From Anthoceros angustus (taxonomy: Eukaryota; Streptophyta; Anthocerotopsida; Anthocerotales; Anthocerotaceae), in assembly GCA_010909165.1 (NCBI GenBank), contig MU008168.1, positions 992,001-1,056,000 of the forward strand: a stretch of DNA of 64,000 bases, given 5' to 3'. The stretch's first letter is position 1, and each line of letters starts with the position of its first letter. A program made the translations under genes and the position numbers. Below are positions 41,553 to 51,802 of the stretch, in pieces. The notes under the pieces were generated by a model. The model made no database searches. It saw only the letters and a list, made by a program, of their open reading frames with translations, and was not told the DNA's origin.

Positions 41553-44500
41553 TCAGTTGAGCTCGTTGTTCAAACGTTGTAGGAATTCGTAGACGGGTTT
41601 ATACTCGTGGCTGCCATCATTCACCAAAAATGTGTGGACCTCCTGTCCACACTCGATCCAGCTCTGCCCGGGCTTCTTCCACGCATCGGCGTCTCGTCTC
41701 AGTTCATCGATCTCGTTTGCAGTGTCATGCATGCCAGCATCGGCGCAGATGTTCGACATGAGTGCGTAGGCGGCACTCTGATTTGGTTCCAAGGCCACAG
41801 CCTCATGGAAGGCTCGCTTAGCAAGCAACATATTTCCATGCTTTTGACAGGCACCCAGCAAAGACAGCCACACTGCCACATCAGGGGGCATGGGCATTTG
41901 AGAAAGCAACTCTTCTGCCTTGCTAAAAAGCCCGGCCCGAGCAACGAGATCGATCACGCACGCGTAATGCTCCAGCTCGGCACGGAGGTCATGATCTCTG
42001 GTCATGCTTTCAAAGTACTTCAGCCCCTTGTCCACAATTCCCCCATGACTGCACGCGGACAAAAGTGCGAGAAACGTAACTCTGTCTGGTCTCACACCTT
42101 CCCGGCACATGAGCTCGAAAGATATCACACTCATGTCAGAGCATCCTGCTCGGGCATACCCACCGATAAGGGCATTCCACGAGACCACATCAGGGTGAGG
42201 GAGAGAGTTGAACACGAGTTGGGCATCCCCCATGCTCCCACATTTGCCGTATGCATGAATGAGACTGGTTGCTACAAAAGAACTGCACTCTAATCCACTG
42301 TCAAGAATAGTTTGGTGCATTCGCCTACAGGCAGCTAGAGCTCCTAAGCTGCTGCACGCTTCCAACACGCTAACAACGGTGGCCACATCCGCCTTTACAC
42401 CTGCAGTTTGCATCTCAGCATAGAGCTGCAAAGCTTTATCTCCTTGACCCTGCTGAGCGTATGCTGCAATCATGGCAGTCCATGATCCTGCATCGTGCTG
42501 GGACAGAAGGCCAAACACCTGTTCTGCATCCTTGATGCTCCCGCACTTGGCATACATACTCACCAAGCTGCTGACCACAAACAAGTCTGTTTGTAAGCCC
42601 CTCAAAAAAGCTTCTGCATGCAGCTCACGCCCAATTAGCAGGGACTGCAGCTTAACACTACGGCCATCCACAATTGTGCTTTCCTCCCTTTCTGCAAGAT
42701 AGGCACATGCCTGGAGGGCAGCCACCAATGTCCTAGAGTTTGGGCATACCCCAGCCCTTCGCATCTGCCTGTAGACTTGCAAGGCCCTCTCGCCTTGTGC
42801 AAGCTCAGCATACGCTGCAATCATAGCAGTCCAGGTAACGACACTACGATTGGACAGTGCATCAAAAGCCTGTTCTGCATCCTTAATGCTCCCACACTTG
42901 GCATACAGACTGATCAAAGCTGTGCCGACAAATATGTCCATTTCCAGGCCCCGAGCTCTAGCATGTATTTCCCTCCCTTTCTGCAGGGACTCTACCTTCA
43001 CACTCTGGCCATCTAGAAGGAAATTCCCCTCCACTTCTGCAAGGAAGGTGCATGCCTGTAGAGCGGCAACAAATGTCCGTGCATTTGGCCTGACCCCTGC
43101 CTCTTGCATCTGAGAAAACATCTGCAAGGCCCTTGCTCCTTGCTCCTGCTGAGCATAAGCAGCAATCATGGCAGTCCAAGACACCACATTCCTGTGGGGA
43201 AATCTGTCAAACACATGCTGTGCATCCACAATGCTCCTACACTTGGCATACATAGTAACCAAAGCACTCCCGACAAATGTGTCGAGTTCAAGCCCATGCC
43301 TTGCAGCATCCGCATGAATTGCCTTCCCCATTCGCAGCGACACCACCTTCACACCCTGACTGTCCACAACTGAACTCCCTTCCCCCTCTGCAATGCTGCT
43401 ACATGCTTGGAGCGCACTGCAAACCGTCCATCCATCTGGCTTGACCCTTTCCTTTTGCATTTGGCGGTAAATTTCCAAAGCCTTGTCTCCTTCCTCCTTC
43501 TTCGCATATGCTGTAAGTATTGCATTCCAAGACACTAAAGTGCGCCGGGTCAATCCATCAAACACCTGCTGTGCATCCATGATGCTTCGACACTTGGAAT
43601 ACATGCTAACCAAAGCGCTTCGGACGAACTCATCTGATTCAAAACCGCCTGCTGTGGCTCCAGCATGTAATCTCCTTCCCACTTGCAAGGTCTCCTCTCT
43701 CAGAGTTTCCCCTTCCTCGAGCCCACCCTCCACTTTTTCAGCCAGGCTCCCACATGCTTGGAGAGCACTGACAAACGTACGCGCATCTGGCTTAACATTT
43801 TCCTCCTCTTGCATTTGCCAGAAAATCCGCAAGGCCATCTCCCCTTGGTCCTGTTGAGCATAAGCGGCAATTATAGCATTCCACGACACTACATTCCGTT
43901 GGGATAAGGCATGAAACACAAGCTCCGCATCCTTTATGCTCCCACACTTTGCATACATACTAACCAGGGCACTACCGATAAAGACATTGGACTCGAACCC
44001 GTGCCTCACAACATCAGCATGAATCCGTCTTCCCACCTCCAGGTCTTCTAACCGGCTGCAGACTTTCAGCAAGGTGACAAACGTATGAGTATCAGGCTGC
44101 GCAGCTTCTTCCTTCACCATTTGCTCATAGCATGAGAGGGCTTGCAGATACTGTCCACTGTCACAGTAGCCTGCAATGATGGCTGTCCAGGAGACAACAC
44201 TTGGATTCGACAACCTACGAAACAACTCCAGCCCATCAGCAAGGCTCCCACAGCTAACCAGGGTGGTGACAACAAGGTCGCCCAAAAACCTGTTGGACTC
44301 CAACCCATGCTTAGCTAGATGAGCATGAACCTGCCTGGCCTCTTCAAGTGCCTTCCTCTTCATGCATGCCTGCAACAGGGTCTTGTATATGTGGACCGAA
44401 GGCACAACCTCCTCCTGGTCCAAGCAGAGCAGCGCCTTGTCCAGCCGTCCCTCCTTGCAAAACATCTGGACATCCTGTACATTCCCAGACATAATCCAGG

Positions 44501-44591
44501 TCCTCGCTGCACTCCCAGCAGTAGATGCAGCGGAAGCAGAAAGTCCCTTCATCCCTTGTTGAAAATCTAGCACGACTAGATGGGTGCCCAT
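41553..44591 (-). CDS. Giant E-type PLS PPR protein lacking the DYW deaminase (gene F)
   Basis: Intronless, 1012 residues from ATG 44591 (the codon before it is GTG). N-terminus MGTHLVVLDFQQGMKGLSAS with an Ala/Ser-rich stretch, then CKEGRLDKALLCLDQEE, the family start of the repeats. PLS triplets carry the L-motif insertion (as in LAEVEGNFLLDGQSVKVES). L2/S2 (LSACSHGGIVDKG, DLVARAGLFSKAEELL), E1/E2 and KKPGQSWIECGQEVHTFLV follow, and the chain ends LQRLNNELN without a deaminase. Closest to D and E; tail-to-tail with E and divergent from the DUF716 gene. Likely organelle RNA editing specificity factor. Confidence 0.92.
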   Translation of the reverse strand: MGTHLVVLDFQQGMKGLSASAASTAGSAARTWIMSGNVQDVQMFCKEGRLDKALLCLDQEEVVPSVHIYKTLLQACMKRKALEEARQVHAHLAKHGLESNRFLGDLVVTTLVSCGSLADGLELFRRLSNPSVVSWTAIIAGYCDSGQYLQALSCYEQMVKEEAAQPDTHTFVTLLKVCSRLEDLEVGRRIHADVVRHGFESNVFIGSALVSMYAKCGSIKDAELVFHALSQRNVVSWNAIIAAYAQQDQGEMALRIFWQMQEEENVKPDARTFVSALQACGSLAEKVEGGLEEGETLREETLQVGRRLHAGATAGGFESDEFVRSALVSMYSKCRSIMDAQQVFDGLTRRTLVSWNAILTAYAKKEEGDKALEIYRQMQKERVKPDGWTVCSALQACSSIAEGEGSSVVDSQGVKVVSLRMGKAIHADAARHGLELDTFVGSALVTMYAKCRSIVDAQHVFDRFPHRNVVSWTAMIAAYAQQEQGARALQMFSQMQEAGVRPNARTFVAALQACTFLAEVEGNFLLDGQSVKVESLQKGREIHARARGLEMDIFVGTALISLYAKCGSIKDAEQAFDALSNRSVVTWTAMIAAYAELAQGERALQVYRQMRRAGVCPNSRTLVAALQACAYLAEREESTIVDGRSVKLQSLLIGRELHAEAFLRGLQTDLFVVSSLVSMYAKCGSIKDAEQVFGLLSQHDAGSWTAMIAAYAQQGQGDKALQLYAEMQTAGVKADVATVVSVLEACSSLGALAACRRMHQTILDSGLECSSFVATSLIHAYGKCGSMGDAQLVFNSLPHPDVVSWNALIGGYARAGCSDMSVISFELMCREGVRPDRVTFLALLSACSHGGIVDKGLKYFESMTRDHDLRAELEHYACVIDLVARAGLFSKAEELLSQMPMPPDVAVWLSLLGACQKHGNMLLAKRAFHEAVALEPNQSAAYALMSNICADAGMHDTANEIDELRRDADAWKKPGQSWIECGQEVHTFLVNDGSHEYKPVYEFLQRLNNELN

Positions 44592-45035
44592 CACAAGCTC
44601 AAGGTTCCACTAAGCTTGAGATGGGCGCCGACCCAGGGTGCAAGCAGGCCTAGACACACCGTCCCATCCTGCATAGACCGCCCTTTTTGGACACAAATGT
44701 ACAACGAAGTCCCTCTCCTCCTCCTTTCTTCTTTCCTCCTTGCTCCTTCACACTTCTTTCCTCCTTTCTTCAGCCTTCCTTGGACCGCAGCAACACCACT
44801 ATGCCTATTGCAGCCTCAGGTTTCCGGATCTGGCGTTTTGTGAGGGCTTCATAAGCTGAACTCACCATCGGTAAATTCATCATTCTTTTCGTCTCACAGA
44901 CGGCCGCTCCCCTCGGACTCTCTTCCCTTTCGTGATGAGATACAGTTGTCCAAAGACGAGCCAGCGGACATCAACCGGCAGCAAGACCAAGATCCAGCAC
45001 AAGTCGGAAGGACAGGAGGGGAATCTCGAGCAAGG
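44592..45035. promoter_or_regulatory. Divergent upstream region of gene F and the DUF716 gene
   Basis: 444 bp with a pyrimidine-rich stretch (CTCCTCCTTTCTTCTTTCCTCC, about 44718-44770), presumably promoter or 5' UTR. An open frame in the DUF716 reading frame extends upstream from 45036 to 44946 but has no ATG. Confidence 0.35.
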
Positions 45036-45923
45036 ATGGGGTCGTTTTGGGGTCATGTACTGCCAGGATCTCTGTTTCTGATGGTGGGCTTGTGGCACCT
45101 TGTGGGAAGCATATCGAAGTACATCGCCCAGCCAAACGCTTTCCAGGGCCGAGTATGGCATCCCGTGGGCGGACCTCGGGGATTCAGGTACCTGGAGATA
45201 TATGTGGTCATCTTGGGCTCTCTCCTGGACATGTGCATCGAGTTCTTCTACTCCACGCATCTCAAGTTCGTTGTGGACGGGGGGCTGAATACCAGCCATC
45301 TGAACGATTTCGAGCACTCCGCCATGCTCCTGATGTTCTTCATTTTCGGGGTCACCACCCTCCTGTCAGAGGTCACCGGGATGCTGCCTCTTCCAGAGGG
45401 CGGGCTCAACGTGGTGGCATCTATGGCTTTCACCGCCGAGCTGCTCTTGTTTTACTTCCACTCCACCAGCCATGCAGGGCTGGAAGGCAGGTACCATACC
45501 ATCCTGGTGATCTTGATTGCTCTGTGCGTGCTGGGCGCGCTTCTAGGGGCTGTGTTTCCCCAGAGCTTCGTCATCGACCTGGCATCCTGCGTGGTGCTGG
45601 CGATGCAGGGAGCTTGGTTCTACCAAACTGCTTTCAGCTTGTATGGGTCTATGGTTCCAGGCGGATGCCGAACCTTGCCTGGAGGCATAGAATGTGATTC
45701 TCCAGAACTAGAGCAACGGGGCCAGACTCTGGCAAACGTGCAGCTCGCCATGCTTGTTTGCTTCACGTTCGTTCTCGTAGCTCTAGTGTATGGCGTTATC
45801 GCCAAAGTAGGTGGTCACCAACCTAGTGGAAAACCCTCCTCCCCAACGTTCATCTCTCGAGGCTCTGATATATCTCTAGATGTGCAGGCCACTATGTCTC
45901 CACCACCTCTGTCTTCACATTGA
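45036..45923 (+). CDS. TMEM45/DUF716 family membrane protein
   Basis: Intronless, 295 residues. The start MGSFWGHVLPG matches the usual family N-terminus, so ATG 45036 is chosen over the longer open frame. Several hydrophobic segments are visible: LFLMVGLWHLVGSI, IYVVILGSLLDMCIEFFY, MLLMFFIFGVTTLL, an ELLLFYFHSTSHAGLEGRYH segment (the HSTSH motif is typical), LVILIALCVLGALLGAVF and VQLAMLVCFTFVLVALVYGV. The C-terminal 40 residues are hydrophilic and Ser/Pro-rich. Plant members are poorly characterised; some are linked to virus or stress responses. No context suggests a tie to the PPR genes. Confidence 0.9.
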   Translation: MGSFWGHVLPGSLFLMVGLWHLVGSISKYIAQPNAFQGRVWHPVGGPRGFRYLEIYVVILGSLLDMCIEFFYSTHLKFVVDGGLNTSHLNDFEHSAMLLMFFIFGVTTLLSEVTGMLPLPEGGLNVVASMAFTAELLLFYFHSTSHAGLEGRYHTILVILIALCVLGALLGAVFPQSFVIDLASCVVLAMQGAWFYQTAFSLYGSMVPGGCRTLPGGIECDSPELEQRGQTLANVQLAMLVCFTFVLVALVYGVIAKVGGHQPSGKPSSPTFISRGSDISLDVQATMSPPPLSSH

Positions 45924-46574
45924 TGTGGAAGTACTTACAAGTGCCATGCCAGTCCATTCCACCGCATGAGGAATTGTTTTCACAGGCCACAATGAGCCAC
46001 TAGAGTGACATAACAACTCCCTTCATCATCCCTCAAGCGGAAGCACTAGAAACTCCCCCTCCCCCTGCTTCTGGATGTTCTTTTGGTAAATCTCGAGCTC
46101 CCGGGCCTTACAAAACGTGTCCATCGACAGGCAGGGCGCATTGCCCATGCTGCACTGCCGCATCTCCGAACGGCCTTGTTACTCGACAGCTTCGTATTGG
46201 GTGGGTGCCCCCGCAGCTCTTACCTGCAGGAAAGCAGTCATACTTTCTGCATCCGTCGAAATGCCACTACACGTAGCCTCCGATGGGTTTAATCCCGCAA
46301 GATACCCATACGCAAGATACTATGAGATGATTCGAATTCACCGTGCGAGTCCTGGATTTCACAAAAGGTGGTCTTTTGTAATCAATAGTGAATAAATTGG
46401 ATATTTATATTTCACTTATAAGGGAGCTACAAAAGACCTAACAGAGAAAATGATGGAGACTTCATTGTAAAAAAAAGATGGAGAAAACTCATCTATCTTG
46501 TGACAAGGGGGAATTAAGGCACAGGCCATGGGGGACTAAGGGCGGGTTTCCATGAACCCGAGCCCAGGCCGGTC
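45924..46574. other. 3' flank of the DUF716 gene
   Basis: No gene recognised. AT-rich sequence with AATAAA-like signals lies near 46390. The sequence becomes AT-richer from here to about 54.7 kb. Confidence 0.35.
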
Positions 46575-47200
46575 TTACAAAACGACACTGGCTTTCCGAG
46601 CCGGGTGCCTTGTCTTGTAGTTGAGCAACCCCAGCAAATAACCGGTTAAATTTAGGAATGACAAGCGAGCATCGACCCAGGATGACCGCCACCATGCCTT
46701 AAGTGCGTGATAATACATACATTTATCTAGGGTTTTGTCCACATCACCCTTGACTTCGTGGTTTCCATGAGGTGGGCAGGTCCCCCTTGGCCTGGTGCCC
46801 CCCATAGGGTTGTTCCCCTTGGCCTCGGGATTTTCCATCTCTTTTTCTACATTAAATCTCTCCGTTCTCGGTTTTAATATCCTTCCATCTATACTAGGGA
46901 CATCTATAGTATATGCAGGTTCATACGTCTTTTCCTCCCTACCCTTGGCAACAAGTGTGTACCCCATTCGACTCCTATTTTCGGCTTCCCAGTCCGAGCT
47001 GCCATTCCCGCCCAAGCTGCCACTCCCGCCCAAGCTGCCACTCCCGCCCATGCTGCCAAGCACCTCTCCTTCCTTGGCGTCAAACGCCTGCGTGGTCGCG
47101 TCATCCAGGACCACTATCTGAGGGGAAGCACTCCCTTGATCCACCTTGGGTTCCTCCTCCGCCTTCTTGACCTTCCTTTGGCGAGGGGCCAGGGTTTTTG
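46575..47200 (-). other. Open frame of unknown identity, no ATG at its 5' end
   Basis: The minus frame is open from a TAA near 47211 to 46575. It reads LAPRQRKVKKAEEEPKVDQG, IVVLDDATTQAFDAKEGEV, a triple GSLGG repeat (MGGSGSLGGSGSLGGNGSS), YTIDVPSIDGRILKPRTERF, and ends DARLSFLNLTGYLLGLLNYK. No ATG precedes the first 35 codons, so it would need an upstream exon or is a fragment. The mixed charged and Gly/Ser composition is not obviously random. No family recognised; a transposon-encoded protein is possible. Confidence 0.3.
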
Positions 47201-48459
47201 TGTTTTAGTGTGCAAGTGAAAAAACATCGGCTATTCTCAACTGCCGAAGACCAAGGAAAGGAAACAGGTGATCATGCACCAGAGGGCCAGCCCGCAGCCA
47301 AGTTGCAACCCTAAAACTATCCGACACCGGCCAGGTTTCAGCTCAACCAAAATTCGCCGAAGTCCAAGAACGGATGCTCGATTTCTTCACAAACTCCGAG
47401 TGCCAAGGAGAATTCTCCTTTATCTATCCTGCATGCGCTCCCTCCAGCTCTCTTCTTGCGCTTGATTCCCTCGCAAATTGCCAGGGGATGGCGGTGGCAC
47501 CTCGGCGCGCAAATCTCCTCTCGCGCGTCCTTTCAATCAGAGTAGGTGTTTACTCTCGTTGCATGCGGAGAGTGACGGCCTGACTCGGCCAGGGAGTAAG
47601 CTGGCGCCGCCACTTCCAGGCCTGGTACCAATCCTCGGCGATGCGGGCTCGGGATTCGGCGAATCCGCTCCCTCGTGCGTTAGTCCTCCAACCCTCCTTC
47701 ATTAGTCCTTCGTTCGGACTAGCCGTTAGACCCCCCCCCCAGGTCCGGCTCCTCCTCGTGCTGTCCATCCTGTCGGTGGACTGACAACCTGTCCTCCCGC
47801 TTTCACGTTCGGTCAACTTCTCGTTGCCACCTTCCCGTCAGCGGTAAGAGAAAGAAAAAAGAAAAAAGAAATCTAACTAATTAGAACAAAATATGAGGCA
47901 TCCGCCTCTCCTCTAACTATGCCCCCAAACTTTGGTGTTCCACACCAGTCATCAGAAAAACCCGTGGCTAAATACCTCCCTCCTCGCTCTAAAAAATAGC
48001 CTCTAATAAAACACACATTTTCCTAGTAGCGTAGGAAGGTCTAGTGGGTTGCGTGTCTGGTCCGTTGAGTTGCTGTGTGGCACAAGCCTAAACTCTACGG
48101 TTCCCACCGGACCCAACATGATGAAGTCTGTTCAGGCGACGAGTTGTGGAATTCAGGCGAAATAAGCACGAGTCCATTCCCTGTGGAACGAACCCCAGTA
48201 CTACCTCGACATTGGGTTATAAGTGTGCTCCTTACTAGTCCGCTAGCAAAAGTGGCCCCACAAACTCAGTAGTCACATTCATGTAATTATTGATAGGTGT
48301 AGAGGCCATCGTGATATTAATAGGATATTATAAAATAAAGTGCCGACTTCAGGTTATGACGCAAAGCCAAGATCACTTCAAATATAAACTTGAATATCAA
48401 TGTAGAGAGAAAGTACACTACTTAGAGTTCAGAGGTCTAGTGGACAAATCCGCAATCGC
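47201..48459. other. Repeat-rich spacer, no gene recognised
   Basis: Contains a homopolymer run of nine or ten C (47731-47740) and an AGAAAAAAGAAAAAAG stretch (47850-47868). Nothing coding can be supported on either strand. Confidence 0.3.
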
Positions 48460-48930
48460 TTGGAGCAAAGGTATATTCGACGATGGGCATGAGCTATTGC
48501 ATCATAGCTACATGATATGGGTGTGCACTTGGGCAAAGCGCGATGACCAGAGGTTCGCAACATATTTAGACATATTTGCGAACCTCTGGTGCCGTCTCAT
48601 GCTCATCGTCTCTTTCCTCCCATAGACGGTTACCTTCTTTACAACTATTAATGTAACCTGCCACATTCCCATATGCCGCATGCCCATCCAAGTACACTGG
48701 TTCCGTAAGCTTCTTACGCATACGTCTGTTGAAAGTTTAGACATATTTGCGAACCTCTGGCAATCTCTTGTACTCTACAATCTTTTTAAACTCTACATGT
48801 GTATACATGGGACCACCAAACACAAATAATGGAACTCCTTTCTTCTGGCTATGACTGACACTTATTTTTTCCAAGGCAAACAAACCCAACCCCATTACTG
48901 ATTTTGTTGCCTCCTTCACTATCTACCAAC
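48460..48930 (-). pseudogene. SET-domain relic
   Basis: Read leftward from about 48918: MGLGLFALEKI, then GVPLFVFGGPMYTHVEF and EYKRLPEVRKYV, a stop, then TFNRRMRKKLTEPVYLDGHA and AYGNVAGYINSC. This is the order of a SET methyltransferase core: GLGLFA start, then the YLDG...GNVAGYINSC cofactor and substrate region. The in-frame stop and an extra SVSHSQK segment break it, and the phrase PEVRKYV plus stop is repeated about 170 bp further on. No N-terminal part is recognisable. Probably a decayed gene or a mobile-element passenger. Confidence 0.6.
48546..48590. repeat. 15-bp perfect inverted repeat
   Basis: ACCAGAGGTTCGCAA (48546-48560) and its reverse complement (48576-48590) flank a 15-bp AT-rich loop. 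The right arm with its loop recurs directly at about 48739-48763, within the SET relic. Confidence 0.85.
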
Positions 48931-49945
48931 GACCGCAATACGGAAATGGTTTGTTAATAGGAATGGCCCCCTCCTCCCACATTCCCTTGGGATATACACC
49001 TTTGAGGAGACGCTTGTATAAAACAATAGCATCATTTGAGTTTGCATGCTCTCCTTCTCATGGCTGATAAGGGTGTTCAACCAAAGGTCCACGTGACTCT
49101 CCTTTCCACCCAAACTTTTTCCTACTTCGCAAAGACATGTGTTCCACAGATGCGTTCATCATCAGCATCATCAGGATCAAGAGTGCTAACATAGTCCTCT
49201 ATAGAAGTTCTGCCAACTATACAAAAAATAATCGTCATAAGTACAAACTACATACCATACTAGTTAAATTTATGGAACCATCATGCATCAATGACACATC
49301 ATGCACATTCAAAGGAGCATGCATATACCAAATAGATATTAATATTAAATATAATATATCTTGAATGTATCACAAAATAGTGGTTAGAAACTCAATATAC
49401 ATCTCAAATACTCAACCAAAGGGGTTAGAAACTCACATCATCTGCGCTTGCCTGCATGAGTGAGTCTTCACTTGGTACGGCCATGGGTTCTTCTGAGCTT
49501 GCGCCTCCCTCCGCGCCACGATATATTCCATATGTATGCTCATGAATTCAGACTTGATTACCCCGCATAGTTTTTTTCCCCTTACAGTTTACACAATTAC
49601 ATTTTTCAAACGCATACTGAACGATTGGTCGAGCGCTCTTACGACCTCCTCCTGGCATAATAAGTCTATCCACAAGAGTCTGTCCAAGAAGTTTTGTGTC
49701 CTTTTAATGCTAGATTTTGTGGCAAACAACAGCAAGAGACAAATAGGATTGTGTAATCCCTGCCGCCCACACTAGGAAACCTAGCACATTGTCACATACA
49801 TATTAATCTAATTATATCCACAGACACACACATAGCACAAATTCCATAAAGAATTGGGAAGAATTGGGCTGCTACTCCCATCGAGACTTGGGTCTAACCT
49901 AAGAGGAGTATGGCCATTAACCCGTTCAGAGTCCTTTCTCCTTCC
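48931..49945. other. AT-rich spacer, no gene recognised
   Basis: AT-rich with short open frames only. The phrase CTCAACCAAAGG recurs (49411-49422, plus a near match TTCAACCAAAGG at 49076). No repeat array or RNA gene could be assigned. Confidence 0.3.
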
Positions 49946-49989
49946 GGGTGCTTGATTTCAAGGCAGATAGCAGCAATCCCGATCACCTA

Positions 49990-50200
49990 CTTAGCAATTC
50001 GAGCCTGATCCACAGTGAGACTGATCCCCTGCTTGGCAAGCCCCTGCTCAGCAATCCGGGCCCAATCCATAGCGAGACTAATTCCCTGCTTGGCGAGCCC
50101 CTGCTTAGCAATCCGGGTCCTATTCATAGTGAGACTAATCCCTTGCTTGGCGAGCCCCATGATGAGCCCCTGCTCAGCAATCTTGGCCCAATCCACTGTA
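49990..50200 (+). repeat. 57-bp tandem array
   Basis: Repeats with GAGACTRATYCC at 50017, 50074 and 50131 show an exact 57-bp period, each followed by a CTTGGC(A/G)AGCCCCTGCT(C/T)AGCAATCC block. Partial units flank them on both sides. Because 57 is a multiple of three, frames on both strands stay open through the array; these are not evidence of coding. Not CRISPR-like, since there are no distinct spacers. Confidence 0.85.
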
Positions 50201-51600
50201 CAACGAGCTTGATCCCTACAGCTAGGCGAGCCTCACGGCGAGCCCAATTCACAGCTTAACGAGCCTCACGACAAGCCCAATGGATTGCTTGGCAAGCCCC
50301 ACGGTGATCCCATGCATGCGAGTCCTATTCCCTCCCTTACAAGCCCGAGCATACGGTGCGCTCGATGCCGCATCTGTATGCTGATTACCATATCCGGATT
50401 ACACGGTATACCATATTCGGATACTTATTTGTGAGTACATATTGTAACGTCCAAATGTGCTTTACAACATCATGCGTTGTAAAGCACATTGTGAACGTTG
50501 TCAATAAGTTAGTCTGCTGCTGAGCCATGTGTGTCTCTATAGTACGAATCCAAGCATATGTATCCAAGGGTGTGTATACTAGCATACGTATCCAAGGGTG
50601 GGATTATGGTAGTACCTTTGTGAGACATCTCAAGGCTCATATTACAATATCCAAAATGCGCTTTACAACGCCATGGGTTGTATATTGCAGTTTGAACGTT
50701 ATAGATGGGTTACATCCACGTGTCAAGCGGCATAGTATGTATCTAATAATGTGGACTTTCTAATTGGATTTAGGTTACTGACGATGCTCGAGCACTCACA
50801 TGCGGCCCTGTAGCTAGCAGCATGGTAATCTGTGTGGCTACCTCTCTCGCCAAGCTTGAACTTGAGCAAGCCTTCAGCGTCATCCAACTAATAACGCACC
50901 TCATAATGAAGATTAGGAGCGGGCGCAAGTATGGTTGTGCGATGGGCATTGAGCACACCAAGGGAACCAAGCAGTTTTGTTTTATAAGCAAGGAAAACAG
51001 AAAACCACACGTGCCACCAAGCCATCTGCAGAGGAAGAAGAAAGTTGGGATGAGGGCCACACCATCGGAGCATATATATGCATGCTTAGGCGAATACAGA
51101 GTCAGTCTATTGGTCAGCCTCAACTGGAGTAAGCCATCCCCAGCTAATCTGCCTGCTAAGGAGGAAACAACAATGCCTGTGAACGTCATAGATAAAGAAG
51201 CGCGTCTCGTGGGTCCACTCAACGAGGCACTGAGATTGCTTCAAAGGGTGAAGGCGGCAAGGGAAGAGTTGTAACAATGTCCTGGCTGGCATTATCAGGC
51301 GATTAGGTCATTGTGATGCTTGTTTTGCAATCATAGTAGAAGAAATGACAACAAACTTGTGTCCTTATTGCACATCATGGTTAGAGTGCCTAGATTTGTG
51401 ACTCTTCACTTAGCTACATATAGGCTAGATTAGGTTATCTTATTCAACATAACATTACACACTTTAAAATACGAAAACCCATGAACTGTGCCGCGAACCA
51501 TTTCGGCGGATCATTAACATGCTTATTATACAACACAACAACAAGCGACAGCTATGAGACCCATATATAGAAACAAGGTGCCTAAAGCAGCTAAATACAC
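50201..51600. other. Spacer with one 150-codon open frame of unknown meaning
   Basis: The plus frame 50822-51274 starts with ATG and ends with VNVIDKEARLVGPLNEALRL and VKAAREEL. It has no recognisable domain and no close neighbour that explains it. It may be chance or a transposon remnant. The remainder is AT-rich with no other signal. Confidence 0.2.
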
Positions 51601-51630
51601 ATCGAAATGCAGTGTTAGTCTGCTTATAGA

Positions 51631-51647
51631 ACCTGCTCTGATACTAA
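51631..51647 (-). mobile_element. Primer-binding-site-like motif of an LTR retroelement
   Basis: On the minus strand the sequence reads AGTATCAGAGCAGGT, close to the TGGTATCAGAGC-type site complementary to initiator tRNA-Met that follows the 5' LTR of many plant Ty1/copia elements. If real, the LTR would lie at 51648 and above and the element body would run leftward. No gag or pol frame is visible, so at most a solo or decayed end. Confidence 0.35.
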
Positions 51648-51802
51648 GTGCGAAGTGCTGATGTAGAAGCGATTTGCAAGAAGGAGATGCTTTTGTTAAA
51701 AAAGTAAATTGTGAGTACATAGGTGGGCTTAAATGGGGTGATTACAAAGGGTTGTGACCTTTCACTAGCAAAACCTAGCTTGACTAACCTATGTTGAGTT
51801 AA

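Noticed and set aside
44946-45035. N-terminal extension of the DUF716 protein
   Set aside because: The extended frame begins with TTG and has no ATG before 45036. Family members start at the MGSF...GH.LPG position.
49987-50259. Open frames on both strands with 19-residue repeats
   Set aside because: The 57-bp period is divisible by three, so frames stay open by construction. No conserved start, flanking domain or family was seen.
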